DNA from: JACVRW01 sp035705985
GTDB lineage: Bacteria; Actinomycetota; Thermoleophilia; Solirubrobacterales; Thermoleophilaceae
Assembly: GCA_035705985.1 (NCBI GenBank)
Contig: DASSVP010000076.1
Coordinates: forward strand, 1 to 42,315
DNA length: 42,315 nt
Direction of reading: 5' to 3'
Shown here: piece by piece, positions 18,529-26,886 of the stretch
Numbering within the stretch: position 1 is the first letter of the stretch
Layout of the letters: each line of letters starts with the position of its first letter
The notes under the pieces: generated by a model
Database searches by the model: none
Told to the model about the DNA's origin: nothing
What the model saw: only the letters and a program-made list of their open reading frames with translations
Translations under genes and position numbers: made by a program

Positions 18529-19809
18529 ATGCGGGCATGGGTGACCCTCGCGGTCGTGGGCGTGCTCCTGGCGCTGCCGGGCGGCGCGTCCGCGCAGGGC
18601 CTCGACACGACCTGCCAGTTCTCGCTCACGCGCCTGGACGCGACCACCACGAACGTCCTCGCGGTGGACACCAACGCCGTCTACTGGGGCGGCACCTACG
18701 CCGCTCTGCCGGGCACCCGCATCCGCATCGAGGGCGAGTACCCGCATGCGCGCTACATGAGCTGGAACCTCTACGACGGCGCCGCGCGGCCGATGGACGC
18801 GCTCAGCGACGTCGAGGTCGCCCCGGATGCAGGCAGCTCGAACCCCTTCCTGCCCGGCGCCGACCGCACCGTCGAGCAGCGCTCCTACACGGCGTTCGTC
18901 GAAATCGGACCGCGGCCTGCGCAGCCGGCGCCGAACACGCTCTATACCGGCGACTCGCCGGGCGGGACCTTCCTGTACCGGGTCTACGTGCCCGACGCCG
19001 GCCGCGACGAGAAGGGCGGCGTACCGCTCCCGCGGGTCACCCTGGAGTCTCGCGACGGCACGGGGACGCCGCTCACCGTGGAGGAGTGCCGCGAGCTCCA
19101 GGCGCCGTACGCGTGGCAGCTGAACGACCTGATCGCGGGCGGACCGCCGCTGCCCGACCCGACCGACGACGGCGAGGGCTTCCCCGGGCGCAACCCGCCC
19201 AACTGGCGGCTGTTCGAGAACTTCTGCGGCGCGGCGGTCGACATCATGCTCGACAACGAGAGCGGCGAGCCGTTCCAGCCCGGCGCCGCGGAGCGCTGCG
19301 GGGACGGCCCGGGGTTCTTCTCGAACCGGGACATCGCGTACGTCTTCGCGCCGACCTCGCGGGGATTCGGCGAGCTGCTGGTGCTGCGCGGGCTGGCGCC
19401 CACGTTCGCGGACACGCGCGACGGCCCTGCGGTGATGCCGAGCGGGCAGCAGCTGCGCTACTGGTCGTTCTGCCAGTACGAGCCGGCGACGCAGCGGGTG
19501 ATCGACTGCCGCTCGGACGACCGCGTCGTCGTCGACCGCGACGGCGCCTACACGATCGTTGTGTCCACCGCGGCGAACCGGCCGGCCGGGGCGCGGCCCG
19601 AGTGCGGGGTCACCTGGCTGCCGTGGGGCCCGCAGACGCAGGGACTGCTCATCTACAGGCATATGCTCCCCGACCCGTCATTCGCGCAGGCGATCCAGAA
19701 CGTGCCGGCGCCGGGCGCGGAACGGGACGTCCTGGGGGACTACTACCCGCGCGGCCAGTACCTCGCGGCGGCTCGGGACTTCAAGGCCAAGCGTTGCCCG
19801 CGCGGGTAG
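18529..19809 (+). CDS. Secreted protein of unknown function
   Basis: 426 residues with a clear signal peptide (MRAWVTLAVVGVLLALPGGASAQ). The mature part has eight or so scattered Cys, ARYMSWNLYDGAARP, TLYTGDSPGGTFLYRVYVPDAG, a central Pro/Asp-rich segment, LRYWSFCQYEPATQRVIDC, and near the end WLPWGPQTQGLLIYRHMLPDPSF. The repeated 'RYxSW / RYWSFCQY' blocks recall DUF1214-type beta modules but I cannot place it with confidence. Probably an exported enzyme or binding protein. pepA follows on the same strand 28 bases later but seems to have its own -10. Confidence 0.7.
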   Translation: MRAWVTLAVVGVLLALPGGASAQGLDTTCQFSLTRLDATTTNVLAVDTNAVYWGGTYAALPGTRIRIEGEYPHARYMSWNLYDGAARPMDALSDVEVAPDAGSSNPFLPGADRTVEQRSYTAFVEIGPRPAQPAPNTLYTGDSPGGTFLYRVYVPDAGRDEKGGVPLPRVTLESRDGTGTPLTVEECRELQAPYAWQLNDLIAGGPPLPDPTDDGEGFPGRNPPNWRLFENFCGAAVDIMLDNESGEPFQPGAAERCGDGPGFFSNRDIAYVFAPTSRGFGELLVLRGLAPTFADTRDGPAVMPSGQQLRYWSFCQYEPATQRVIDCRSDDRVVVDRDGAYTIVVSTAANRPAGARPECGVTWLPWGPQTQGLLIYRHMLPDPSFAQAIQNVPAPGAERDVLGDYYPRGQYLAAARDFKAKRCPRG

Positions 19810-19821
19810 GCCGTACGTCCC

Positions 19822-19827
19822 TAGACT
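19822..19827 (+). promoter_or_regulatory. Candidate leaderless promoter -10 for pepA
   Basis: TAGACT, the same hexamer as before icmA, ends 10 bases before ATG 19838. No Shine-Dalgarno is visible. Confidence 0.4.
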
Positions 19828-19837
19828 GCCTCCGCTG

Positions 19838-21286
19838 ATGGCGCCGATCACCGTCAGCACGCGCTCCGGCGCGCCGGAGGAGACCGCTGCCGACACGCGC
19901 GTCGTGGGCGTCTTCGAGGGTGAGTCGCTCGAGGACCCGGCGCTGCAGCGGCTCGTGGAGCTCGGTGAGGCGAAGCGTGGCCTGAAGAAGGTCGCGGTGG
20001 CGCACGAGGACGCTCCCGGCGGGGGCCAGCGGCGCGTGCTGATCGCCGGGCTCGGGAGCCGTGAGGCGTTCGGCGCCGAGCAGGCGCGCGTGGCCGCCGC
20101 GTCAGCCGCGGCGCGGGCGAAGGAGCTCGGGGCGGTGTCGCTGTCGTGGGCCGCGCCGCCCGGCCTCGGGATCGCCGGCGGGCTCGTGGAGGGGACGCTG
20201 CTGAAGCTCTACTCCTTCGATCGCTTCAAGTCGGACCCGGGAGACGCGAACGGCGGCGTGGAGTCACTCGAGGTGGCCGGTGACGGCGTGAACGCCGAGG
20301 AGGTCGAGAGCGCCCGGGTCGCCGCCGCGGCCGCGAACGCCGCGCGCGACCTGCAGAACCTGCCGGCGAACGTCGCCACGCCCGAGTTCCTCGCGCAGCG
20401 CGCGACGGAGATCGCCGAACAGCACGAGGCGCTCGAGGTGGAGCTGCTCGGCGGAGAGGCGCTCGTGTCGCGCGGGATGGGCGCGTTCGCGTCGGTCGCG
20501 CAGGGCAGCCATGTCGAGCCGCGCCTGATCGTGCTGCGCCACAGGCCGGCCGATGCGGGGGCGGAACACCTGGGGTTCGTCGGGAAGGCGGTGACGTTCG
20601 ACACCGGCGGGATCTCGATCAAGCCCTCGGCGAAGATTCAGGAGATGAAGTTCGACATGTCGGGCGGCGCGGCCGTGATCGAGGCCGTGGCCGGGATCGC
20701 GGAGCTCGGCGTGCCGGTTCAGGTGACGGCGGTGGTGCCCGCGACCGAGAACATGCCGAGCGGCCACGCGGTCAAGCCCGGCGACATCGTCACCGCGATG
20801 AACGGCACGACGATCGAGGTGAACAACACGGACGCCGAGGGCCGGCTGATCCTCGCGGACGCGCTCTGTTACGTCGTGGAGCAGGGCGCCGAGCGGATCG
20901 TGGACCTCGCCACGCTGACCGGGGCGATCCTGGTGGCCCTCGGCCACACCTATGCGGGCCTGTTCTCGAACGACGACGACTGGTGCGCCGAGGTCGCGGC
21001 GGCCGGCGATGCCAGCGGCGAGATCGGCTGGCGGATGCCTCTGCACCCCGAGTACTTCGAGCTGACGAAGGGGCACTACGCGGACCTCACGAACGCCGCC
21101 GAGCAGCGCGTCGCGATGTCGAGCTACGCGGCCGAGTTCCTGCGCCAGTTCGTATCCGACAAGCCCTGGGTCCACATCGACATCGCCGGAACCGCCTGGG
21201 GCCTGAGCCGCAACTACGTGGGCAAGGGCGCGAGCGGATTCGGGACGCGCCTCCTCATAGAGCTGGCCCGCCGTTGTGTGACATAG
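19838..21286 (+). CDS. pepA: Leucyl aminopeptidase (M17 family)
   Basis: 482 residues. The C-terminal catalytic domain has VGKAVTFDTGGISIKPS, MKFDMSGGAAV and NTDAEGRLILADAL, which supply the metal-binding Asp/Glu and catalytic Lys/Arg of M17 peptidases. It removes N-terminal residues from peptides in the cytoplasm and normally forms a hexamer with two metals per subunit. The N-terminal macro-like domain spans about 1-165. ATG 19838 is chosen over an upstream in-frame start (19559) that would overlap the preceding gene. Its last codons and TAG stop lie inside a CRP-like palindrome (21277-21292). Confidence 0.95.
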   Translation: MAPITVSTRSGAPEETAADTRVVGVFEGESLEDPALQRLVELGEAKRGLKKVAVAHEDAPGGGQRRVLIAGLGSREAFGAEQARVAAASAAARAKELGAVSLSWAAPPGLGIAGGLVEGTLLKLYSFDRFKSDPGDANGGVESLEVAGDGVNAEEVESARVAAAAANAARDLQNLPANVATPEFLAQRATEIAEQHEALEVELLGGEALVSRGMGAFASVAQGSHVEPRLIVLRHRPADAGAEHLGFVGKAVTFDTGGISIKPSAKIQEMKFDMSGGAAVIEAVAGIAELGVPVQVTAVVPATENMPSGHAVKPGDIVTAMNGTTIEVNNTDAEGRLILADALCYVVEQGAERIVDLATLTGAILVALGHTYAGLFSNDDDWCAEVAAAGDASGEIGWRMPLHPEYFELTKGHYADLTNAAEQRVAMSSYAAEFLRQFVSDKPWVHIDIAGTAWGLSRNYVGKGASGFGTRLLIELARRCVT

Positions 21287-21292
21287 CTCACA
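21277..21292. promoter_or_regulatory. CRP/GlxR-type binding site upstream of the Rpf-like gene
   Basis: TGTGACATAGCTCACA fits TGTGA-N2-TA-N2-TCACA exactly, the consensus of the actinobacterial cAMP receptor proteins (mycobacterial Crp, corynebacterial GlxR). It overlaps the pepA stop and is centred about 120 bases before the Rpf-like start. Mycobacterial Crp is known to control rpfA, so the context is meaningful. No crp gene is in the window. Confidence 0.7.
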
Positions 21293-21305
21293 CTTAAGTT
21301 TAAGT
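21292..21305. promoter_or_regulatory. AT-rich inverted repeat beside the CRP-like site
   Basis: ACTTAA and TTAAGT flank two bases. It abuts the CRP-like palindrome and is very AT-rich for this DNA, so it may be a promoter element or a second operator for the Rpf-like gene. Confidence 0.35.
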
Positions 21306-21350
21306 AGATCCCCTGATGGCTACGGTCGCCTTTGTGTAAGTAGGGAACCC

Positions 21351-21398
21351 GGCTGCGCCTGAGAAGTCCGCGCGGCCGCTTGTCCACCTCGGAGGTGG
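21351..21398 (+). promoter_or_regulatory. Structured leader of the Rpf-like gene with sequestered Shine-Dalgarno
   Basis: Two stems can be drawn. GGCTGCGC (21351-21358) pairs with GCGCGGCC (21370-21377), one G-T wobble. CCACCT (21384-21389) pairs with AGGTGG (21393-21398), which captures the GGAGG (21391-21395) serving CTG 21405. The layout suits translational control. It lacks the conserved core of the c-di-AMP (ydaO) riboswitch often found before rpf genes. Confidence 0.4.
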
Positions 21399-21404
21399 TT
21401 TGTT

Positions 21405-22004
21405 CTGAAGAAGGCAGCTCTGCTGCTGGCGTGCGCGTGCGCACTGCTGGTGGCGGTGACGACTGTGGCGGTGGCGCAGGATGCCCCGGCGCAGACTGAT
21501 ACGACAACGACAGCAACCCCGACGAGCTCCGCACCCGAGGCGAGGGCGGCTGGTACACGACTCCAGGCGCGCTATCGGTTCTGGCGACGGAAGCTCAGGC
21601 GGCATGAGGTGTGGTACGGCCGCAACCTCGTGCGCGCTGCCGCCAGCGACGACCGGGCCCCCACGGCCCGTGAGCTGCGGCGTTCGATTCGGCGGATGAA
21701 GCTCCGCTTCACTCGCTGGTCGCGGACATACGAGGGCCGGGCGATGGTGCACCGCATCAAGGTGCGTCGCATCCCTGACTGGGGCCGCGCGCACCTGCGC
21801 TCGATCGCATGGTGCGAGTCGCGGAACAACCCTCGCGCCGTGAGCCCGGCCGGATACCGGGGGCTTTACCAGTTCAGCTTCAGCACCTGGCGTGTCGTGG
21901 GCGGCTGGGGAGACCCCGCCGCCGCGCCGCGGTCTGAGCAGACCTGGCGCGCCTGGCTCCTGCTGAGCCGCCACGGATCCGGCCACTGGCCGGTCTGCGG
22001 CTAG
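21405..22004 (+). CDS. Secreted Rpf/transglycosylase-like cell-wall hydrolase, CTG start
   Basis: 199 residues. CTG 21405 gives a signal peptide MKKAALLLACACALLVAV...VAVAQ and lies nine bases after GGAGG; the next in-frame start (GTG 21450) would destroy the signal peptide. A basic linker (about 40-120) precedes a C-terminal Rpf-type domain: IAWCESRNNPRAVSPAGYRGLYQF, STWRVVGGWGDPAAAP, SEQTWRAWLLL and HWPVC. Glu138 of WCES is the likely catalytic residue; flanking Cys137 and Cys198 match the conserved disulphide. Such enzymes cleave peptidoglycan and promote regrowth from dormancy. It faces a CRP-like site and a structured leader. Confidence 0.85.
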   Translation: MKKAALLLACACALLVAVTTVAVAQDAPAQTDTTTTATPTSSAPEARAAGTRLQARYRFWRRKLRRHEVWYGRNLVRAAASDDRAPTARELRRSIRRMKLRFTRWSRTYEGRAMVHRIKVRRIPDWGRAHLRSIAWCESRNNPRAVSPAGYRGLYQFSFSTWRVVGGWGDPAAAPRSEQTWRAWLLLSRHGSGHWPVCG

Positions 22005-22026
22005 CCGGAACCGCGCAAAGCAGCGG

Positions 22027-22063
22027 CCGCGGCGGGTGCGCGACAAATGCGCGCCCGCCGCGG
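22027..22063. terminator. Bidirectional terminator-like hairpin
   Basis: CCGCGGCGGG and CCCGCCGCGG pair perfectly over 10 bp, with a shorter inner GCGC stem and a small A-rich loop, in the 73-base gap between the convergent Rpf-like and coiled-coil genes. There is no clear U-tract. Confidence 0.6.
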
Positions 22064-22077
22064 AAGCCGCAGCTTCC

Positions 22078-22644
22078 TTACTGGCGGCGCGGCTCCTCGA
22101 CCTGCTCGTCGCGCACGACCTCGCCGTCCTCGTCGCGCTCGAAGCGCCGCTCGCGCTCCACGCCGGGCTCGCTCGTGCGCTCGTAGTGCTCGACGCTCTG
22201 GTCGGAGCCGCCCGTGTCGCGGGGGCCGGTCGCGCCCGCGGCGGTCGCGCCCGTCGTCGAGCCCTCTCCGGTGGTGCTTCCACCGCTCGTGCTTTCGGCG
22301 TGCCGGCGGTCGAACTCGGCCGCGGCCTCGTCCGGATCCGCGTCCGGGTCCTTCTCCGCGGCCTCGATGTGCCGCTCGCGCGCCTCGCGGTGCTGCTCCT
22401 CGGCGCTCGCCTGGCGCTCGCGCGCCAGCGCCTCCTGACGTCTCGCCTCGGCCGACTGCGCGTCGGCCTCAGCACGCGTCTTGTCCGCCTGCGCGCTGCT
22501 GACCTCGGCCTCGCGACGGATCTCGCGCGCCTCGACGCGGCGCGTCTCGTGACGACGGTCGCGGCCCTTGCGTCCGAGGAACCACAACAGCGCCAGCAGA
22601 ATCAGGACGCCAACGACGATGGCAATGATCACTCCGGTGTCCAT
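22078..22644 (-). CDS. Single-pass membrane protein with coiled coil
   Basis: 188 residues: an N-out anchor (MDTGVIIAIVVGVLILLALLWFL, residues 1-23), RKGRDRRHETRR, then a long Ala/Glu/Arg/Gln helix (about 36-105) predicted as coiled coil, a Gly/Thr/Ser stretch and a highly charged C-terminus. Low-complexity composition prevents family assignment. ATG 22644 is preceded by GGGGAGGAG. It is downstream of the fatty-acid operon in the same orientation but a strong hairpin separates them. Confidence 0.72.
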   Translation of the reverse strand: MDTGVIIAIVVGVLILLALLWFLGRKGRDRRHETRRVEAREIRREAEVSSAQADKTRAEADAQSAEARRQEALARERQASAEEQHREARERHIEAAEKDPDADPDEAAAEFDRRHAESTSGGSTTGEGSTTGATAAGATGPRDTGGSDQSVEHYERTSEPGVERERRFERDEDGEVVRDEQVEEPRRQ

Positions 22645-22676
22645 ACCTTGTACTCCTCCCCTTCTGGGTTCTAGGG

Positions 22677-22708
22677 AGGCGTACCCACCCGGAGGGCCCC
22701 GTACGCCT
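22677..22708 (-). terminator. Terminator-like hairpin after the acyl-CoA synthetase gene
   Basis: AGGCGTAC and GTACGCCT are perfect 8-bp arms around a GC-rich 16-base insert that can fold further (CCC-GGA-GGG). It overlaps the synthetase stop codon (22707-22709) and lies upstream of the coiled-coil gene. Confidence 0.45.
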
Positions 22709-24806
22709 ACTTCGCCGCCTTCTCCTCTTCCTCTGCCTCGACCAACTCGCGCTTCAGGACCTTGCCCGTCGCGTTGCGCGGCAGTTCGTCGATGAACTCG
22801 ATCTCGCGCGGCACCTTGAAGCGCGCGAGGTTCTTCTTCACGTAGCCCTTCAGCTCGTCCTCGGTGGCCTTCTTGCCGCTCTCGAGCACGACGAACGCCT
22901 TCAGGCGCTGCCCGAAGTCCTCGTCGTCCACGCCCACCGCGGCAACGTCGTTCACCGCGTCGTGGCGGGAGAGCAGGTCCTCGACCTCCTTCGGGAAGAC
23001 GTTCTCACCGCCGGACACGATCATCTCGTCGTCGCGGCCCTCGACGAAGAGGCGGCCTCCATCGTCGAGGCGCCCCACGTCGCCGGTGGCCATCAGATTG
23101 CCGATCACGTCCTTCGAGCCGCCGCCGGTGTAGCCCTCGAAGAGCATCTCGTTGCCCACGAAGATGCGGCCGGTCTCGCCGGGCTTCACCTCCACCCCGT
23201 GCTCGTCGTAGAGCTTCAGCACGGTCCCGCGCGGCGCGCGGCCCGCGGTTCCCGGCGCCGCCCGCATATCGGCCGGGGTGGCGATCGAGGCGAACGCCAC
23301 CTCCGTCGAGCCGTAGAGGTTGTAGAGGTTGTCGCCGAACGCGTCCATCCAGCGGTTCGCGAGGTCGCCGGTGAGGGCCGACCCGCTCGCGGCGGTCACC
23401 TTCAGCGACGACAGGTCGTACTTCGCGCGCGTCTCCTCGGGCAGGTCGAGGATGCGCTGCATCATCACGGGCACCACGGCCAGCGCGTCGGCGCGCGAGC
23501 GCGCGACCTCGGCGAGGCAGGCCTCCGGGTCGAACTTGCGGCGCAGGACGTTCGTGGTGCCGAGGAACAGCCCGAGCGAGAAGTGCGCGAAGCCCCACGA
23601 GTGGAACAGCGGCGCGGCGATGTGAACGACCATCCGGCTCTTCAGCGGGATCTTGGACAGGTAGGAAACGACCGGGTCCAGCGATTGGGGGTTCCCGCGT
23701 GAGGCGCCCTTCGGCGTGCCGGTCGTGCCCGACGTGAGGATCACGGCGCGGCCCTCGCGCTCGGGCGGGACCACCGGGCTCGGCTCGCCGGCGTGGAGGA
23801 GCTCCTCGAGCGTGGTGTCGTCGCAGCTCGGCGAGTCGTGCCACGCCACAAAGCGCTTGCGCCGCTTGCCCGCGTCCTGGAGCAGCTCGGCGAACTCCTC
23901 GTCGTAGATGATCGCCTTCGGCTTCTCGCGATCCACCACCTCGGTGAGCTGCGGGCCCGCGAAGGCGGTGTTTAGGTAGAGCGCGTCGGCGCCGAGCTTC
24001 GACAGGGCGATCGTCGCCTCGATGAAGCCGCGGTGGTTCCGGGCCATGATGCCCACGCCGTCGCCCTCCACGAGGCCGGCGTCGGAGAGCGCGTGCGCGA
24101 GCGCGTTCGTGCGCTCGTCCACCTCCTGGAAGCTGAGCGTGCCGAGCTCGTCGACGATCATCGTCTCGTCCGGGAAGCGCGCCGCCAGCGAGATCGCGCC
24201 GGCGGCTGGGCTGCGTCCCCACTTCTGGAGCGTGCGGAGCACACCCCACAGCCGGTCCGGGCGGATCGGCCGGATGATGCCCGCCTCCGCCAGCACCCGC
24301 ACGCTGCCCAGCTGGTAGGCGATGTTGCCCGGCAGGCTCCTGGTCGTCTCGTCACCCGACACGTCTTCGCGAACCTCCTCGTCCTCGAGCTCGAGTGCCA
24401 GATTCTGCAGGGTTTGCTCGAGCGTGCGGGCCACCATCGGCGCGCCGAGGCGGTCGGCGATCGTCCCGAGCAGCCCCGGGGCGTCCCACGAGAGCCGCAG
24501 CGTGACCTTCGTCCTGCCGTCGTCGGCGTCGCGCAGGCGCCAGCGCGCGCGGTGGTCGATCCCCGTGATGCTGGTCCAGGCCATGTCGCCCGGCTCGTCG
24601 AATTCCACGATCTCGATCAGCCCGCCGAGGTCCGCCGACCCGACGCGCATGCGGAGCGCGTAGCGCGCGCCGAGGCCCTCCTCCTCGTTCTTGCGGTCGA
24701 GCCTCGTGAGCCCGTGCCAGAAGCCGTCGTAGGTGTCGGGCCGCGAGATGAGCTTCCAGATCTCCTCACGAGAGGCGTCGATCCGTATGTCGCGCTCCAC
24801 GCGCAT
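22707..24806 (-). CDS. SRPBCC domain fused to an acyl-CoA synthetase
   Basis: 699 residues. Residues 1-145 form a SRPBCC/polyketide-cyclase-like lipid-binding domain (VERDIRIDASREEIWKLI, GDMAWTSITGIDHRARWRL, VTLRLSWDAPG). From about 175 an AMP-forming ligase follows: AVILTSGTTGTPKGASRG (phosphate loop), PLFHSWGFAHF, YNLYGSTEVAF, TGDVGRLDDGGRLFVEGR and NATGKVLKREL with the catalytic Lys. It probably activates fatty or other hydrophobic acids to CoA thioesters, with the first domain holding or delivering the substrate. Its ATG shares one base with the upstream acyltransferase stop (TGATG), so coupling is likely. Substrate unknown. Confidence 0.88.
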   Translation of the reverse strand: MRVERDIRIDASREEIWKLISRPDTYDGFWHGLTRLDRKNEEEGLGARYALRMRVGSADLGGLIEIVEFDEPGDMAWTSITGIDHRARWRLRDADDGRTKVTLRLSWDAPGLLGTIADRLGAPMVARTLEQTLQNLALELEDEEVREDVSGDETTRSLPGNIAYQLGSVRVLAEAGIIRPIRPDRLWGVLRTLQKWGRSPAAGAISLAARFPDETMIVDELGTLSFQEVDERTNALAHALSDAGLVEGDGVGIMARNHRGFIEATIALSKLGADALYLNTAFAGPQLTEVVDREKPKAIIYDEEFAELLQDAGKRRKRFVAWHDSPSCDDTTLEELLHAGEPSPVVPPEREGRAVILTSGTTGTPKGASRGNPQSLDPVVSYLSKIPLKSRMVVHIAAPLFHSWGFAHFSLGLFLGTTNVLRRKFDPEACLAEVARSRADALAVVPVMMQRILDLPEETRAKYDLSSLKVTAASGSALTGDLANRWMDAFGDNLYNLYGSTEVAFASIATPADMRAAPGTAGRAPRGTVLKLYDEHGVEVKPGETGRIFVGNEMLFEGYTGGGSKDVIGNLMATGDVGRLDDGGRLFVEGRDDEMIVSGGENVFPKEVEDLLSRHDAVNDVAAVGVDDEDFGQRLKAFVVLESGKKATEDELKGYVKKNLARFKVPREIEFIDELPRNATGKVLKRELVEAEEEEKAAK

Positions 24807-25717
24807 CAGCCGAGCACCGGGAGCGCGCGCTCCTCGGCGAGCGCGGTGAGCGTCGTCTGCATGCGGTGGACGATCTCGTCGTAGGCGTCGTCCACGTCCA
24901 TCTTCGTAACGTCGATCGGTTCGAGCACCTCGATCGTGATCTTCGCCGGCAGCGGGATGTGACCGAGCATGTCGCCGACGTTGAGGCCCCACGGCAGCGC
25001 GAGCGACACTGGCAGCACCTTCAGGCGGAACATGCGGTCGAGCCCGAGCAGCTTCGCGATCCGCTCGCCGCGGGACAGGAACAGCGCCGTCTCCTGGCCA
25101 CCGATCGCCACCACCGGCACCAGCGGCACGCCCCTCTCCTTGGCGAGCCGGATGAACCCCTTGCGGCCGCCGAAGTCCACCCGCGCCGAAAGCCACGTGG
25201 GCCGGTGGACCTCGTAGTCGCCGCCCGGGTAGACGAGCAGCGCCGCGCCCGCGTCGAGCGCGCGCTCGGCGTTCTCCGGCGTGGCGGCCACCGTGCCGTA
25301 CCTGCGCAGCGACGCGAGCCAGGGCATCGACAGGACCAGGTTGTGGGCGAGCTGGTGGAACTTTCGCTCGACGCCGAAATAGGTGCTGAACGCGAGTGTG
25401 AAGACGTGCGTGTCCGGCGTGACGTTGCCGCCGGAGTGGTTGCCCACCAGGACGACCGGGCCCTCCTCCGGGATGTTCTGGAGCCCGCGCACCTCGGAGC
25501 GGAAGTAGAGGCTCGCGAGCATCCAGAGCCCGGGCAGGGTCTCGCGGATGTAGTCCGGGTCGCGCTCGTCGAGGTCGGCGGTGGGCACGCGACGTTGGGC
25601 CTCCTCGGCTATCGCCGCGATCACCCGCCCGGCGACCTGGGCGAGCGAGGCGGCGGGCGAGGCAGCGTCGCCAGGCGCGGCCCCGTTGGAGGAGCCGTGG
25701 GCGGTCGAGGTGCTCAT
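24806..25717 (-). CDS. LPLAT-type acyltransferase
   Basis: 303 residues. The acyltransferase core has VVLVGNHSGGNVTPD (His of the catalytic HX4D-like block), RRYGTVAATPENAERAL, LLVYPGGDYEVHRPTW and VPLVPVVAIGGQE, close to plant and actinobacterial diacylglycerol/lysophospholipid acyltransferases. It would transfer acyl groups from acyl-CoA to glycerolipids at the membrane. ATG 25717 overlaps the patatin stop by four bases (ATGA), and its stop overlaps the synthetase start, so three lipid genes form one coupled unit. Confidence 0.87.
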   Translation of the reverse strand: MSTSTAHGSSNGAAPGDAASPAASLAQVAGRVIAAIAEEAQRRVPTADLDERDPDYIRETLPGLWMLASLYFRSEVRGLQNIPEEGPVVLVGNHSGGNVTPDTHVFTLAFSTYFGVERKFHQLAHNLVLSMPWLASLRRYGTVAATPENAERALDAGAALLVYPGGDYEVHRPTWLSARVDFGGRKGFIRLAKERGVPLVPVVAIGGQETALFLSRGERIAKLLGLDRMFRLKVLPVSLALPWGLNVGDMLGHIPLPAKITIEVLEPIDVTKMDVDDAYDEIVHRMQTTLTALAEERALPVLG

Positions 25718-26787
25718 GCCGCCCGCCTCCGGGGCGCGGGGACGATCTGTGGCCAGGTCGACGGCGGGCCGGGCGGGCGGCCGATCTTGTGCGGCTCGCC
25801 CTTCGGCAGCCCTTCGAGCAGCGCGCGCAGCTCGGGGCGCTGAAGCTGCTCGGCGACGGTGCGGTCGGCCGTCTCGATGACCTGCTGGCGGCGCTCCGCG
25901 CTCATCCAGTTGATGCCCATGGCGGCGTGGTCCTCGGCCGTCGGCTCGATGATCGCGACCTCGGTGCCGAAGCGGCGGACCTTGCGCTCCTCCTTGAGCA
26001 GCCGGTTGCGCGACGCGCGCCGCGTGAAGGCCGGGATGGTGTCGAGCGCGCGGGCGAGTGCGCCGGAGCCCTCGGCCTGGCTCGTCAGCGGGTTCAGACA
26101 GATGACGAGGTCGAGCCCGCGGCCCGCCACGAGGTCGAGGTTCGAGGCCGAGCAGACGCCGCCGTCCACGAAGCGGCGGTTGCCGACCTTGACCGGGCGG
26201 TAGAAGCCGGGAATCGCGCACGAGGCGGCGACCGCGTCCGGAAGGTCGGCGCGCGGGGAGCCGGCGCGCCCGAAGGGGGTGCGCCGGCCGGTGCCGTAGT
26301 CACACGCGACGGCCCAGTAGTTCGAGTGGTCCACCCAGCCGGTCGGCACCACACGGCTCACGGTCTCCTTGAGCGAGTCGGTGGACACGAAGCCCGAAGG
26401 CAGCCAGCCGGCGACCATCTGGAGCGGCGTGTGCCGCAACGGGTTCGACAGGGCCCTGAACGCCATGCGCAGCGAGCCGGGGCCGAGCGCGGGCAGGCCG
26501 CGGTGGACCCTGAAGACCGCGCCGGCCGAGCGGTCCGCCTCGGCGGCCGGCCGGCCGTCGGGGCCCACGAGTCCGTCGAACACCTCGCCGCGCGAGTGGG
26601 CGACCATGAACCACGGGGGCACGCCGGAGGCCACGAGCGCCCCGATCATCGAGCCGGCGGAGGTGCCGACGACGTACTCCGCGGAGCCGGGGTCCCAGTC
26701 CGTCTCGCGTGCCAGCGCATTGAGCCCGCCGACGAGCCATGCGCCGCCGAGCACGCCACCCGCGCCGAGGACCAACCCCACTTTCAC
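25714..26787 (-). CDS. Patatin-like phospholipase
   Basis: About 357 residues. GLVLGAGGVLGGAWLVG is the oxyanion loop, VVGTSAGSMIGALVASG holds the nucleophile Ser (GTSAG), and RFVDGGVCSASNLDLV holds the catalytic Asp (DGG). These hydrolyse acyl esters of phospholipids or neutral lipids. GTG 26787 gives MKVGLVLGAGG as in homologues, with GGGGGAAG upstream; an upstream in-frame start at 26835 would add 16 residues. First gene of the patatin, acyltransferase, acyl-CoA synthetase operon, suggesting lipid remodelling or recycling of released fatty acids. Confidence 0.9.
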   Translation of the reverse strand: MKVGLVLGAGGVLGGAWLVGGLNALARETDWDPGSAEYVVGTSAGSMIGALVASGVPPWFMVAHSRGEVFDGLVGPDGRPAAEADRSAGAVFRVHRGLPALGPGSLRMAFRALSNPLRHTPLQMVAGWLPSGFVSTDSLKETVSRVVPTGWVDHSNYWAVACDYGTGRRTPFGRAGSPRADLPDAVAASCAIPGFYRPVKVGNRRFVDGGVCSASNLDLVAGRGLDLVICLNPLTSQAEGSGALARALDTIPAFTRRASRNRLLKEERKVRRFGTEVAIIEPTAEDHAAMGINWMSAERRQQVIETADRTVAEQLQRPELRALLEGLPKGEPHKIGRPPGPPSTWPQIVPAPRRRAA

Positions 26788-26886
26788 AGGGAGGCGCTTC
26801 CCCCTTGAGAACAAGCCCCAAACGCCGGGGCACACCCTTCCATCGTCCCTCCAGACTAGAGCCGGACACCGGCGCCCCGCCTCAGT

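Noticed and set aside
21287..21404. c-di-AMP (ydaO-yuaA) riboswitch before the Rpf-like gene
   Set aside because: Expected conserved blocks are missing and the leader is too short; only generic stems are seen. A covariance search would decide.
26836..26886. Extra gene between patatin and TadE-like genes
   Set aside because: Only about 50 bases, no start with Shine-Dalgarno and no coding signal.
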